A DNA stretch of 59,560 bases from Nostoc sp. LPT (GTDB lineage Bacteria; Cyanobacteriota; Cyanobacteriia; Cyanobacteriales; Nostocaceae), in the NCBI RefSeq assembly GCF_017115165.1, contig NZ_JABXKF010000139.1:63978-123537 (forward strand). Direction: 5' to 3'. Below the pieces are notes generated by a model. It was not told the DNA's origin. It saw only the letters and a list, made by a program, of their open reading frames with translations, and did not search any database. Position 1 is the first letter of the stretch, and every line of letters begins with the position of its first letter. The position numbers and the translations under genes are program-made. Positions 26,171-34,571 of this stretch are shown one piece after another.

Positions 26171-27058
26171 TCACTGAACCGCAGTTGTAGCGATCGCGTC
26201 GAGATCTGCGATCGTTTGCGGTGAAAGTTGCAAATCTGCCGCTTTGATGTTTTCGTGCAGATGACTAATGGATGACGTTCCGGGAATTAACAGGATGTTC
26301 GGCGATCTCTGAAGCAGCCATGCCAATGCGACCTGCATCGGTGTGGCTCCAAGTGATGCTGCGACAGCATCGAGCGCTGACGATTGCAACGGATTGAACC
26401 CGCCCAGCGGGAAGAACGGCACATAAGCAATTCCCTGCTTCGCGAGGTCGTCAATGAAAGCGTCATCTTCCCGGTGCGCTAGGTTGTACTGATTCTGCAC
26501 GCAGACGATTTCTGTGATAGTTTGCGCTTTTGCCAATTGCTTAGGAGTGACGTTGCTCAGACCCAGGTGACGGATCAACCCCTGTTTTTTGAGTTCGACT
26601 AGGGTCGTCAGCGGCTCTGTAAGAGAACCCTCCGATGGTCCATGACCGTCACCCATCAGTCGGAGATTGACAACATCGATCGTCTTGAGTCCGAGGTTAC
26701 GCAGGTTGTCATGAATCGCCTCGGTCAGATCCTGCTGTGATAGCGCGGGTACCCACGATCCATCTTCAGGACGACGCGCTCCAACCTTGGTGACAATCAC
26801 TAAATCTTCCGGGTAGGGATGCAGTGCTTGTCGGATAATCTGATTCGTGATATGAGGTCCGTAGAAGTCGCTGGTATCGATATGATTAATGCCAAGTGCG
26901 ATCGCTTCGCGCAAAACAGCAACGGCTGCATCCACATCTCGCGGCGCACCCCATACATTCGGACCCGCGAGTTGCATGGCACCATAGCCTGTGCGCTTCA
27001 CTGTGATTGAAGTGTTCGGCAACGTAAAAGTACCGCCAAGGTTCGTTTGCTCAGACAT
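26171..27058 (-). CDS. PdxI/YdbC-type aldo/keto reductase
   Basis: 295 residues, TIM-barrel AKR fold. Catalytic Asp61, Tyr66 and Lys91 are present in NHIDTSDFYG and VTKVGARR. The usual fourth residue, His, is replaced: DVVNLRLMGDGHG has Arg at that site. NADPH-binding segment IPGTSSISHLHEN is intact. From memory, the blocks GYGAMQLAGPNVWG, SDFYGPH and AYVPFFPLGGF closely match E. coli YdbC (pyridoxal reductase PdxI), so pyridoxal or another aldehyde may be the substrate. It is the last of three oxidoreductase genes in one direction with a divergent AraC gene. Confidence 0.85.
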   Translation of the reverse strand: MSEQTNLGGTFTLPNTSITVKRTGYGAMQLAGPNVWGAPRDVDAAVAVLREAIALGINHIDTSDFYGPHITNQIIRQALHPYPEDLVIVTKVGARRPEDGSWVPALSQQDLTEAIHDNLRNLGLKTIDVVNLRLMGDGHGPSEGSLTEPLTTLVELKKQGLIRHLGLSNVTPKQLAKAQTITEIVCVQNQYNLAHREDDAFIDDLAKQGIAYVPFFPLGGFNPLQSSALDAVAASLGATPMQVALAWLLQRSPNILLIPGTSSISHLHENIKAADLQLSPQTIADLDAIATTAVQ

Positions 27059-27183
27059 ATTGCTACTTTCTCCAAGAATTTTTTAGTGATTTAACGAAAG
27101 CAATTTTGAAAGTCCATTTCTCATTGATGTCGCTGCGTGCGATCAAAGCCCTCTCCTGCTGATCGATAGATTCCTATAGCTTG

Positions 27184-27939
27184 TCATTGTTCGTTGCGGC
27201 TCGCGAATATTTGCTCATAGTCACCGTTCCTTTCAGCAAATCGATGTGCTTTGACACGATTAACAAGGATTTCGCCGTGGGGCGGGTTGGGAGTGCTGAG
27301 AATCTGCATCACTTCAGCAATAAAGTCAGCAAGTGGCATTGCGGCAGGATCAGTCGCCTGACTAGCCCCGCCAAGCTCCGTTTGTACATAGGGTGGGGCA
27401 AGTTCAAGAACCTCCACGGAGGTTTCTTGAAGCTGAACGCGGAGCGACTGCAACCAAGAGTGCAGAAAAGCCTTGCTCGCGCAATAGGTCGGATATGGAC
27501 TGATGGGAACGAAAGCCAAGCCAGAGGTGGTGGTGATGATCGTTGAATGCGGTTGCTGTTTGAGAGTCGGGAGGAGTGCCGCCGTGAGGTGAAGTACACC
27601 GACAACATTAGTCTGAATCGTAGACTGCATCACGGAGAAATCGATCGGATCTGAGGTTAGGTCTTCCGTCTTACCAATTCCGGCATTGTTGATCAGAACA
27701 TTGAGTTTAGGGAACTGCTCTCGAATGCGGGACGCAAAGGTTTCGATGTCCGCCGGGTCTTGAACGTCAAGTTGAATCCCGTGCATACCGGAGTGAGCGG
27801 CGGTGATTTCGTCGAGAAGATGTTGACGACGACCCGCGATGATGACTTGATTACCGCGTTGATAGAACGCCTCGGCAAGCGCACGACCGATGCCGCTTGT
27901 GCCTCCAGTGATGAGGATGGTGTTGTCCGTGAGATTCAT
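27184..27939 (-). CDS. Short-chain dehydrogenase/reductase (DltE-like)
   Basis: 251 residues from the ATG at 27939, chosen for its AGGA upstream and because the protein then starts at the Rossmann fold (MNLTDNTILITGGTSGIGRA). Cofactor motif TGGTSGIG is at 11-18, NNAG at 84-87, and the catalytic Ser139, Tyr152 and Lys156 (YCASK) are all present. An NADP(H)-type Arg pair follows strand 2 (AGRRQH). The substrate is unknown. It lies between the aldo/keto reductase and the quinone-oxidoreductase-like gene. Confidence 0.88.
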   Translation of the reverse strand: MNLTDNTILITGGTSGIGRALAEAFYQRGNQVIIAGRRQHLLDEITAAHSGMHGIQLDVQDPADIETFASRIREQFPKLNVLINNAGIGKTEDLTSDPIDFSVMQSTIQTNVVGVLHLTAALLPTLKQQPHSTIITTTSGLAFVPISPYPTYCASKAFLHSWLQSLRVQLQETSVEVLELAPPYVQTELGGASQATDPAAMPLADFIAEVMQILSTPNPPHGEILVNRVKAHRFAERNGDYEQIFASRNEQ

Positions 27940-28030
27940 AGGTATTTTTCCTGCAAAGATGTACAAAATGAATGATGTCAGAGTTTGTTGAGAGTAAAGT
28001 TGTTGTAAAAGCTGGAAATTCAATCAGCGC

Positions 28031-28996
28031 TTATTCGCCGCTCACGCGCAACACGATTTTGCCCAGATAGTGCTGTTTCATGGCATCCTGCGCTTGTGCC
28101 GCCTCTTCCAGCCCAAATGTCTGTGCGATGTGAACTTGAAACTCACCGATACCGATCAATCGGTTAAGTTCGTCTAACAATATCGGGTCGGCGAAGCCAT
28201 TTGCCTTCTTGAGTTCCACACCGTCGGGCGCTTTGGGTTCGGGCATCACGCCATTAGGAAAGGCGATAATTCCGCCCTGACGCACCAAACTCAGCGTGGA
28301 TTGAACGGTGTCGCCGCCCACCAGTACCAGCGCGGTATCGAAGCCATCGGGCGCAAAAGTGCGGGCACGTTGGGCAATGTCGTCGCTGTGTCCGTCCACC
28401 ACTTCATCAGCACCCAATTGCTTGGCCAACGCTACACCGTCTGCACCCGATGCGATCGCGAAAACGTGTGCCCCCATACGTTTAGCCAGTTGCAGCGCGA
28501 CGTGACCGACGCCACCACTCGCGCCCCACAGCATTAATTTGGTTTCGCTGCCTATTCCCAGCGCCTGCAAATTGTTTAGCGCTGTTATACCAGCAATGGG
28601 TAGCCCGCCTGCCATCAGCATATCGAGACTATCGGGCATCGGCGCGATCGTTTTTTCGGAGACAACAACGTATTGGGCATAGCTACCGCCCTTGTAGTTC
28701 ATGAAGCTCTGGGCGTAAACGCGATCGCCAACAGCAAAACGCTCAACGCCGTCGCCAATGGCAACGATCGTGCCTGCACATTCGCCGCCTAGCACACGCG
28801 GAAAGTGAACTTCGTTATACACCAGCTCACCTTCACGCTCCATCTCATCCCAGATGCCAACTCCGGCAATCTCGATGCGAATCAAAACTTCGCCTGCATC
28901 TACCATAGGCACGGGTAAGGTGTGCAAAGTCAGCTTGTCAGCATGACCGAACTCGTCCACAGCCATTGCTTTCATTTGTTGGGGAGTATTTTGCAT
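28031..28996 (-). CDS. Zinc-independent NADP-dependent oxidoreductase (MDR/quinone reductase family)
   Basis: 321 residues. GroES-like N-terminal half (VDAGEVLIRIEIAGVGIWDE, GGECAGTIVAIGDGV) and Rossmann half with LWGASGGVGHVALQLAKRMG. The cysteine/histidine catalytic zinc ligands of true alcohol dehydrogenases are missing, which places it in the quinone/enone reductase branch. First gene of a three-gene minus-strand run; 91 bp separate it from the SDR gene. The probable role is detoxification of reactive carbonyls or quinones, inferred from family. Confidence 0.85.
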   Translation of the reverse strand: MQNTPQQMKAMAVDEFGHADKLTLHTLPVPMVDAGEVLIRIEIAGVGIWDEMEREGELVYNEVHFPRVLGGECAGTIVAIGDGVERFAVGDRVYAQSFMNYKGGSYAQYVVVSEKTIAPMPDSLDMLMAGGLPIAGITALNNLQALGIGSETKLMLWGASGGVGHVALQLAKRMGAHVFAIASGADGVALAKQLGADEVVDGHSDDIAQRARTFAPDGFDTALVLVGGDTVQSTLSLVRQGGIIAFPNGVMPEPKAPDGVELKKANGFADPILLDELNRLIGIGEFQVHIAQTFGLEEAAQAQDAMKQHYLGKIVLRVSGE

Positions 28997-29279
28997 AAAT
29001 GGGTTCTCCTGCTTATTGCTTGAGTTGTTATTGAGGGGTTCAAAGGTGTAAAACTGCTTTCAAAGTTTGTTTGGACGGATTGCCATTTCCTCCAAGAAGT
29101 TTCTAATTGTTTTAGGAAAGAAATGCGGCATCGTTCTTCGGACTTTTTAAGGTCTTGCTTGAGATGCTTTCATCCTACGAATTCGATTCAGCGTTTCCAA
29201 TGCCTAAAACTCTTTGATCCTTGCCTAATTCTCCAGCATGGATCACTTGAAGACATTCTATAATCGTGTAGGGCATTGA
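28997..29279. promoter_or_regulatory. Divergent promoter region between oxidoreductase cassette and araC
   Basis: About 283 bp separating the minus-strand oxidoreductases from the plus-strand AraC regulator; it must contain both promoters and presumably the AraC operators. I see no strong dyad by eye. Confidence 0.4.
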
Positions 29280-30218
29280 ATGAGTCGAGGCTTTACCGTG
29301 ACTTTCGTTATCCCCAATTCTGAGGTAGTTGCAGATCAGTGCCAAGCGCTGGCGGCATTAGTGGCGCGGTACACCGAACCCAATGGTAACCTTGTCTACC
29401 CAACTGCGATCGCACCCTTAAGCTTTTCGCGATCAAATGCGTCATCTGCCGTCATTTACCAGGATTATGAACCGCGTTTGGCCATTCTCGTTCAAGGCAA
29501 GAAAGACATAATACTGGGAGAGGAAACGTATCCCTATGAGATCGGGCAATGTCTTGTTGTCTCAGTTGATCTCCCCATCGGTGGGTGTATTGTTGAGGCG
29601 ACAACCGATCAGCCGTATTTAGGATTAAAGCTGACCCTAGACCCAATGCAACTTTGTGAAATGGCTGCTCAAATGAATTTTAGTTCAGCGAAGAAAGAGA
29701 ACTCTGTCCGAGGCTTATTTGTGAGCAACGCTGATCCCACGTTGCTTGACTGTGCCCTTCGCCTCACTAAGCTCTTAGATACGCCACAGGATGTTCCCAT
29801 GCTGGCACCGATGATGATTCGGGAACTCTACTACCGTCTGCTGATCGGGGAACAAAGTGAAGCCGTGCGTCAAATTGCTACATCTGGCAGCAGTATGCAG
29901 CGAATTGCTGAAGCGATCAAACGGATCAAGTCTAAGTTTACTCAGCCGATGCGAGTCGAGGACTTAGCAAAGCAGGTGAGAATGTCTACTTCGTCGTTTC
30001 ATCAGCACTTCAAACAAGTGACCTCAATGAGTCCACTTCAATATCAAAAGCAGTTAAGACTGTTAGAAGCCCGTCGCCTGATGCTGACGGAAGATTGTGA
30101 TGCAACCTCTGCTGCCTACCAGGTTGGGTACGAAAGTCCCTCACAGTTCAGCCGTGAATATTCACGCCTGTTCGGTGCGCCACCGATGCGAGACATCGAA
30201 CGGTTACGAACGGCTTGA
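29280..30218 (+). CDS. AraC-family transcriptional regulator (AraC_N type)
   Basis: 312 residues. The N-terminal sensor domain (about 20-180, YEPRLAILVQGKKDIILGEE, then LVVSVDLPIGGCIVEAT) matches the AraC_N family often linked to aldehyde/oxidoreductase genes. The C-terminal double HTH (about 210-312) is clear, with RVEDLAKQVRMSTSSFHQHF and GYESPSQFSREYSRLFGAPP. Divergent from the three oxidoreductases, so likely their activator. The inducer is unknown. Confidence 0.9.
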   Translation: MSRGFTVTFVIPNSEVVADQCQALAALVARYTEPNGNLVYPTAIAPLSFSRSNASSAVIYQDYEPRLAILVQGKKDIILGEETYPYEIGQCLVVSVDLPIGGCIVEATTDQPYLGLKLTLDPMQLCEMAAQMNFSSAKKENSVRGLFVSNADPTLLDCALRLTKLLDTPQDVPMLAPMMIRELYYRLLIGEQSEAVRQIATSGSSMQRIAEAIKRIKSKFTQPMRVEDLAKQVRMSTSSFHQHFKQVTSMSPLQYQKQLRLLEARRLMLTEDCDATSAAYQVGYESPSQFSREYSRLFGAPPMRDIERLRTA

Positions 30219-30623
30219 CTTAGACTTCTTTCAAGGATGGAATAAAAAACAATAGAGCGATGTCTACGACAAGCCGATGCAGTGTCTACGCTTATGGTCG
30301 TGATGGAAAACTCCAACAAAGTCGCATAAAATCCTTATTCTTTCCTCAACTTTCAAAACTTTTTAGTCTACTGAAAGTACCAATCATTGAAATTATTTTT
30401 TTTTAATAATACCTATAAAATTAGTCTTGTCTCACCTCTAAAGCGCTATTATCACTCTCATAAATTAATAAAAAACCGCGTAAAAAATTTGCTTAACTTA
30501 AATTTAGTTTAAGCAATTTTCTAAAAATTTTTAGTTTGATAAAAAAACTAGCGTAAGTACTGTATACATACAATATACAGCATTTACGCTATTCTTACAA
30601 TTCGGCTTTAGATGTACTAATGA
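30219..30623. other. AT-rich spacer between araC and the SLH gene 3' ends
   Basis: Convergent gene ends meet here. The region is AT-rich with A- and T-runs. It contains an inverted repeat near 30489-30516 (TTGCTTAA arms) and the strong terminator hairpin at 30550-30590. No gene recognised. Confidence 0.5.
30541..30590 (-). terminator. Intrinsic terminator of the SLH-VirB10-like gene
   Basis: Read on the minus strand, a 17-bp stem (30574-30590 with 30550-30566; 15 of 17 paired) closes a 7-nt loop and is followed by a run of seven T residues. It lies 34 bp past the stop of the SLH gene, exactly where a Rho-independent terminator should be. Confidence 0.8.
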
Positions 30624-31865
30624 CTATCTTAATGAAACCAACAAGTTTTGATTGATGGTCATTTGTAAATCGGTATTAGGGTCAATGGCGATTAAGTCAA
30701 CACTATTCTTACCAAAGAACAGACCAACCAACGCACCGATCCCAGCACCACCCAAGACTTCTTCTGTGGCAATGGCGTGATCGCCAGTGACAGCAGATAC
30801 CGCAGTTGCCGCACCTGCGCCCAATACAGTATTCTTGATAATTGAACCAATACTAGTACCCTTCTTAACGGTTTCAGTTTTGGTAATAACGTCAGAAGTA
30901 GCATTAAGCTGATACTCTTGACCACTGGCCAAAACTAGTTTCTCGGCAACGAATTGAGAACCGCCTGTAGCAGGTTTGAGTTGACCAATAACCTGACTAC
31001 CAGCAGGAATCACTACAGATCCGTCTTGTGTCACCACGTTTTGGGATACTGTCAATGTCAAGGGCGATGTTTCATCCTTTGTAACTAGAATTTTTTCTGC
31101 CTTGTCATACTTCACAGGAATAGCAGTCCCTTGGGGAATTGTGACTGATACTGGTGTTGGAGTAGTAGACCCGACAGCCACGACATAAGGTGAGTTAATT
31201 GCTGAGGCTTGATTAGAACTAACTAATGCTTGGTAGATAAAAGCTGCTACTTGGGCGCGAGTAGCAGTTGCAGTTGGATTCAGGAAGTTCACATTCGGAT
31301 AGTTCACCACAATTTGCTTTTGGGTTGCTGCGGCGATCGGGCTACGGGCATAACTAGCGATGTTAGAGGCATCGTTGAAGTATTGCAGAGTGCTTTCGGT
31401 ATTGCCACTGGGACTATATTCCAAACCGTTAGCGAGGGAAACTAAAACCTGTTCGCGGGGAATAGCCTGGTTAGGCTCAAAGCGATTTCCCGGATAACCA
31501 GATAAGAAACCAATGGTATAAGCTTGCCCAATTGCACTGGATGCCCAATAGTTGCTGGGTACATCAGCAAAATTGATTGCTGGCCGTTGCTGGGCTTTTT
31601 GGAAAGCTTTGTTGACCATCGCAGCAAATTGAGCGCGTGTCACCGGTTCTTCTGGGCGGAAACTACCATCAGGAAATCCGGCAATTACACCTCGCTGTGA
31701 CAATTGTTGAATAAATTGTGCTGCCCAATAGTTAGATGAAACATCAGAAAAAGTCGTTTGAGCTAAAGATGGTGAAGCTGTAATGAAAGGAGCTACAGTA
31801 CCAACTGTGACGCTCAAAGCCATGAGTGCAGCTGTTCTAGATTGCCAACGATTTAAGTTAAACAT
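30624..31865 (-). CDS. SLH-domain envelope protein with C-terminal VirB10/TrbI-like domain
   Basis: 413 residues. Signal peptide (MFNLNRWQSRTAALMALSVT, cleavage near SLAQ). Three SLH repeats cover about 37-225, with SDVSSNYWAAQFIQQL, FADVPSNYWASSAIGQAY and GFPDGSFRPEEPVTRAQFAA. A linker (STTPTPVSVTIPQGTAIPV) leads to a beta domain (about 240-400) with VIPAGSQVIGQLKP and FVAEKLVLASGQEY, which resembles VirB10/TrbI-type domains and recurs in the protein at 34572-35285. SLH repeats anchor proteins to pyruvylated cell-wall polymers. The SLH part is about 95% identical to that of the beta-helix protein. Confidence 0.85.
   Translation of the reverse strand: MFNLNRWQSRTAALMALSVTVGTVAPFITASPSLAQTTFSDVSSNYWAAQFIQQLSQRGVIAGFPDGSFRPEEPVTRAQFAAMVNKAFQKAQQRPAINFADVPSNYWASSAIGQAYTIGFLSGYPGNRFEPNQAIPREQVLVSLANGLEYSPSGNTESTLQYFNDASNIASYARSPIAAATQKQIVVNYPNVNFLNPTATATRAQVAAFIYQALVSSNQASAINSPYVVAVGSTTPTPVSVTIPQGTAIPVKYDKAEKILVTKDETSPLTLTVSQNVVTQDGSVVIPAGSQVIGQLKPATGGSQFVAEKLVLASGQEYQLNATSDVITKTETVKKGTSIGSIIKNTVLGAGAATAVSAVTGDHAIATEEVLGGAGIGALVGLFFGKNSVDLIAIDPNTDLQMTINQNLLVSLR
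31181..31760 (-). repeat. SLH-coding duplication, copy A
   Basis: This 580-bp stretch aligns without any indel to 32285-32864 at a constant offset of 1104 bp. The encoded SLH modules differ at about 10 of 190 residues. The copies lie in two adjacent genes on the same strand, so recent duplication or gene conversion is the best explanation. Confidence 0.92.
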
Positions 31866-32141
31866 TATTTTTTTTGCTCCAGTTCTATTATTTTTTTACT
31901 GTTAATTAGTTAGACATTTACTAAAGTACAAAGTTCCTAATTTTTTTGCTTTTTGTAAAAACCATTACTTTAGTCATACACTCATAATTAAAAGAATTTA
32001 TGCCAAAATAACTAGTTAATAGGAGTAATGTAATCAAGCTATTACCTATTAGCAAATTTTCAAAAAGACAGGTACTAATTGAGACGATGTAGAGAAAGAA
32101 TAGTTGCTGTTAAATAGACAATTTTATAGTTAAAAGTGAAG

Positions 32142-32264
32142 GCGATCGCACACTCTAGTTAAGGTAGCGATCGCCTATTAAATAACTATCTAAGTCAACA
32201 GATTCTAATTGTGACTGATATAGGTGTTGAAGTAGTAGACCCGACAACTACTGTATACGGCGAG
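32142..32264 (-). pseudogene. Scrap of a deleted VirB10-like domain downstream of the beta-helix gene
   Basis: Just past the beta-helix stop, another frame reads NSPYTVVVGSTTSTPISVTI, matching the linker NSPYVVAVGSTTPTPVSVTI of the 30624-31865 protein. About 12 bases on, in a shifted frame, is LESVDLDSY, matching LEPVDLDGY of the 34572-35285 protein. The intervening ~60 residues are missing. This shows that a C-terminal VirB10-like domain once followed and was deleted. Confidence 0.7.
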
Positions 32265-32310
32265 TTAATTGTTGAGTCTTAACACGATATAAGGCGAGTT
32301 AATTGCTGAG
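32259..32310. repeat. 34-bp tandem duplication that truncates the beta-helix gene
   Basis: GGCGAGTTAATTG at 32259 recurs at 32293, a 34-bp offset that is not a multiple of three. In copy A only one unit exists. The extra unit shifts the frame and supplies the TAA at 32265-32267 that ends the beta-helix protein. Confidence 0.8.
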
Positions 32311-34298
32311 GCTTGATTAGAACTAACTAATGCTTGGTAGATAAAAGCTGCTACTTGGGCGCGAGTAGCAGTTGCAGTTGGATTCAGGAAGTTCACATTC
32401 GGATAGTTCACCACAATTTGCTTTTGGGTTGCTGCGGCGATCGGGCTACGGGCATAGCTAGCGATGTTAGGGGCATCGTTGAAGTATTGCAGAGTGCTTT
32501 CGGGATTGCCACTGGGACTATATTTCAGACCGTTAGCAAGGGCAACCAAAACCTGTTCGCGGGGAATAGCTTGATTAGGTTCAAAGCGATTTCCAGGATA
32601 ACCAGATAAGAAACCAATGGTATAAGCTTGCCCAATCGCACTGGATGCCCAATAGTTGCTGGGTACATCAGCAAAATTGATTGCTGTCCGTTGCTGTGCT
32701 TTTGGGAAAGCTTTGTCGACCATTGCGGCAAATTGAGCGCGCGTCACCGGTTCTTCTGGGCGGAAGCTACCATCGGGAAATCCGGCAATTACACCTTGCT
32801 GAGACAATTGTTGAATAAATTGTGCCGCCCAATAGTTAGATGAAACATCAGAAAAAGCAGTTTGAGTTGAAGATAGCGGGGAGCATCCCACTGTGATGGG
32901 TTTGTCTTGCAAAGGATAATTGACTGGATCGCAAACAAAACCTGCCGAATTAGCCTGTATAGAAGTCCGCGTTGGCGGATTTTGTGTCTCTGACTGTGAT
33001 TTCCAATCGTCAGATATTTTTTCAATAGTGGGATGCTTACTTAAAAACTCTGAATCTGCAACAATATCGTGAGGTCCCTTAACACTTATCTTAGAACTAT
33101 TAGAAGTATTGAGATAGATATTATAGTCATAAACAACGTTTTTGTTTTTAGTGTTATTATTAATATTTTTTTCAGGAAAAGCATAGAGGATGTTCCTGAA
33201 AATTTTGACATCAGATGACGTATGAGCAAATATTTGCCCACCATTAAGTTCTGGACTCTGATTGTTTAAAACAGCTGTGTTATTTACAATATCAACATGA
33301 TCGCTAAAAAATGCATGAATCCCCGATCCACCATTCTTATATGCAAGATTGTTTTTAACTAAAGTACGTCCTTTATATGCACTCAATTTTGAGTTGTCTT
33401 GATTTCTTGTACTATCGATAATAATGCCATTACCATCTGTGATCTTTCCGACTGCAATCCAAGGGATGTACATGCGATTGTTGTAGGTCTTATTGTTGGT
33501 AACAAACATCTTGTATCCCTGGTTGTTGTCAGAATTCCAATTATTCAACATTGAAATACCACTAGAACCATAAACACCATACCAGGCATTATTAAATACC
33601 ACATTATTATCTATTGTCACATAGTCTGCTTGAATCGCTGAAATACCTGCTCCTCCACAGTCATGCGCTTTGTTGTTCAAAATACGGATGTGATGAACAT
33701 GACCATTGGTTCGTCCGTCAACGTTGATACAGTTTCCATTCGTCAGTGGGTTTAGTTTGTTAGTCTTCTCACTCATCGCATAATCAAGGGTTATATTGGC
33801 ATTGTTTCCTATAACCTCTAGCCCGTTGATCTCAATATATGAAGCTTTATTTGAAATCGTGATCCCATTCCATGTATTGTGCTGAATTTTTGGGAAATGC
33901 CCAGGATATGCTTTATACTTAATCCATGCATTTGCAGTTCCAGAACGTTTAATATTTACTACATTTCCAGCTTTGCCTATATTTTTGTATACTCCGTTCA
34001 TAATCAATACTGTATCGCCAGGGTTAGTAAGGTCTGCTGCCTTTTGAATTGTCCTAAAAGCTGATGAAGTAGAGAGTCCGCTATTATTGTCGTTTCCACT
34101 ACCACTAACATAGTATGTTTTCGGTGTTGAATTCTGGCTGATTAGGTTGTCGTGGCTGGATAGACTCATTTCTTTGTTTGTGGATATCTGACGGACGTTT
34201 TCAACTAAAGATACTTTTATACTTTCTCCCTGAGCCGAAAGACTTAATACCAGGGGAATTGCAAGATATGTGCTTAAACCGAAACCTTGAATTACCAC
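32265..34298 (-). CDS. Right-handed beta-helix protein with C-terminal SLH repeats
   Basis: 677 residues from a GTG at 34298 with AAGGAG 9 nt upstream. A signal sequence (about 1-25) precedes a parallel beta-helix domain (about 60-420): YYVSGSGNDNNSGLSTSSAF, then repeats such as YVTIDNNVVFNNAWYGVYGS and HVDIVNNTAVLNN. This fold is typical of pectate lyase-like and surface polysaccharide-active proteins; I see no certain catalytic triad. Three SLH repeats (about 480-670) nearly identical to the adjacent gene follow, ending abruptly in IVLRLNN because of a 34-bp duplication. It is a domain fusion at the cell surface, possibly acting on exopolysaccharide. Confidence 0.85.
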   Translation of the reverse strand: MVIQGFGLSTYLAIPLVLSLSAQGESIKVSLVENVRQISTNKEMSLSSHDNLISQNSTPKTYYVSGSGNDNNSGLSTSSAFRTIQKAADLTNPGDTVLIMNGVYKNIGKAGNVVNIKRSGTANAWIKYKAYPGHFPKIQHNTWNGITISNKASYIEINGLEVIGNNANITLDYAMSEKTNKLNPLTNGNCINVDGRTNGHVHHIRILNNKAHDCGGAGISAIQADYVTIDNNVVFNNAWYGVYGSSGISMLNNWNSDNNQGYKMFVTNNKTYNNRMYIPWIAVGKITDGNGIIIDSTRNQDNSKLSAYKGRTLVKNNLAYKNGGSGIHAFFSDHVDIVNNTAVLNNQSPELNGGQIFAHTSSDVKIFRNILYAFPEKNINNNTKNKNVVYDYNIYLNTSNSSKISVKGPHDIVADSEFLSKHPTIEKISDDWKSQSETQNPPTRTSIQANSAGFVCDPVNYPLQDKPITVGCSPLSSTQTAFSDVSSNYWAAQFIQQLSQQGVIAGFPDGSFRPEEPVTRAQFAAMVDKAFPKAQQRTAINFADVPSNYWASSAIGQAYTIGFLSGYPGNRFEPNQAIPREQVLVALANGLKYSPSGNPESTLQYFNDAPNIASYARSPIAAATQKQIVVNYPNVNFLNPTATATRAQVAAFIYQALVSSNQASAINSPYIVLRLNN
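32285..32864 (-). repeat. SLH-coding duplication, copy B
   Basis: Partner of the copy at 31181-31760; see that entry. Here it forms the 3' end of the beta-helix gene. Confidence 0.92.
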
Positions 34299-34429
34299 AA
34301 GAAAAGGCTCCTTAATCGCTACTTACTACTTAACAAAAGTATCAGGATATTCCAGAATTTTGAATACTCTTTTGGATACAAAATACAATAGAGCCAACTT
34401 TTAAATAAGTATTCCAATAAATATTCATA

Positions 34430-34540
34430 CTGATTAAGACGATATAGAGGTGGAATAGTTGCTGTTCAATAGAATTTTTTAGGGTTAAAAATAAAAGCGA
34501 TCGCACACTCTAGTTAAAGTGGCGATCGCATATCAGGGAT
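34430..34540. repeat. Duplicated 3' flank (second copy of 32070-32175)
   Basis: The segment downstream of the 34572-35285 gene matches the one downstream of the beta-helix gene: GACGATATAGAGG then GAATAGTTGCTGTT, followed by two HIP1 octamers flanking ACACTCTAGTTAA. The matched pairs of flanks show that whole gene ends, not only SLH modules, were duplicated. Confidence 0.75.
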
Positions 34541-34571
34541 GATTAAATTCACAACTTGAATGAAGTTAAAT

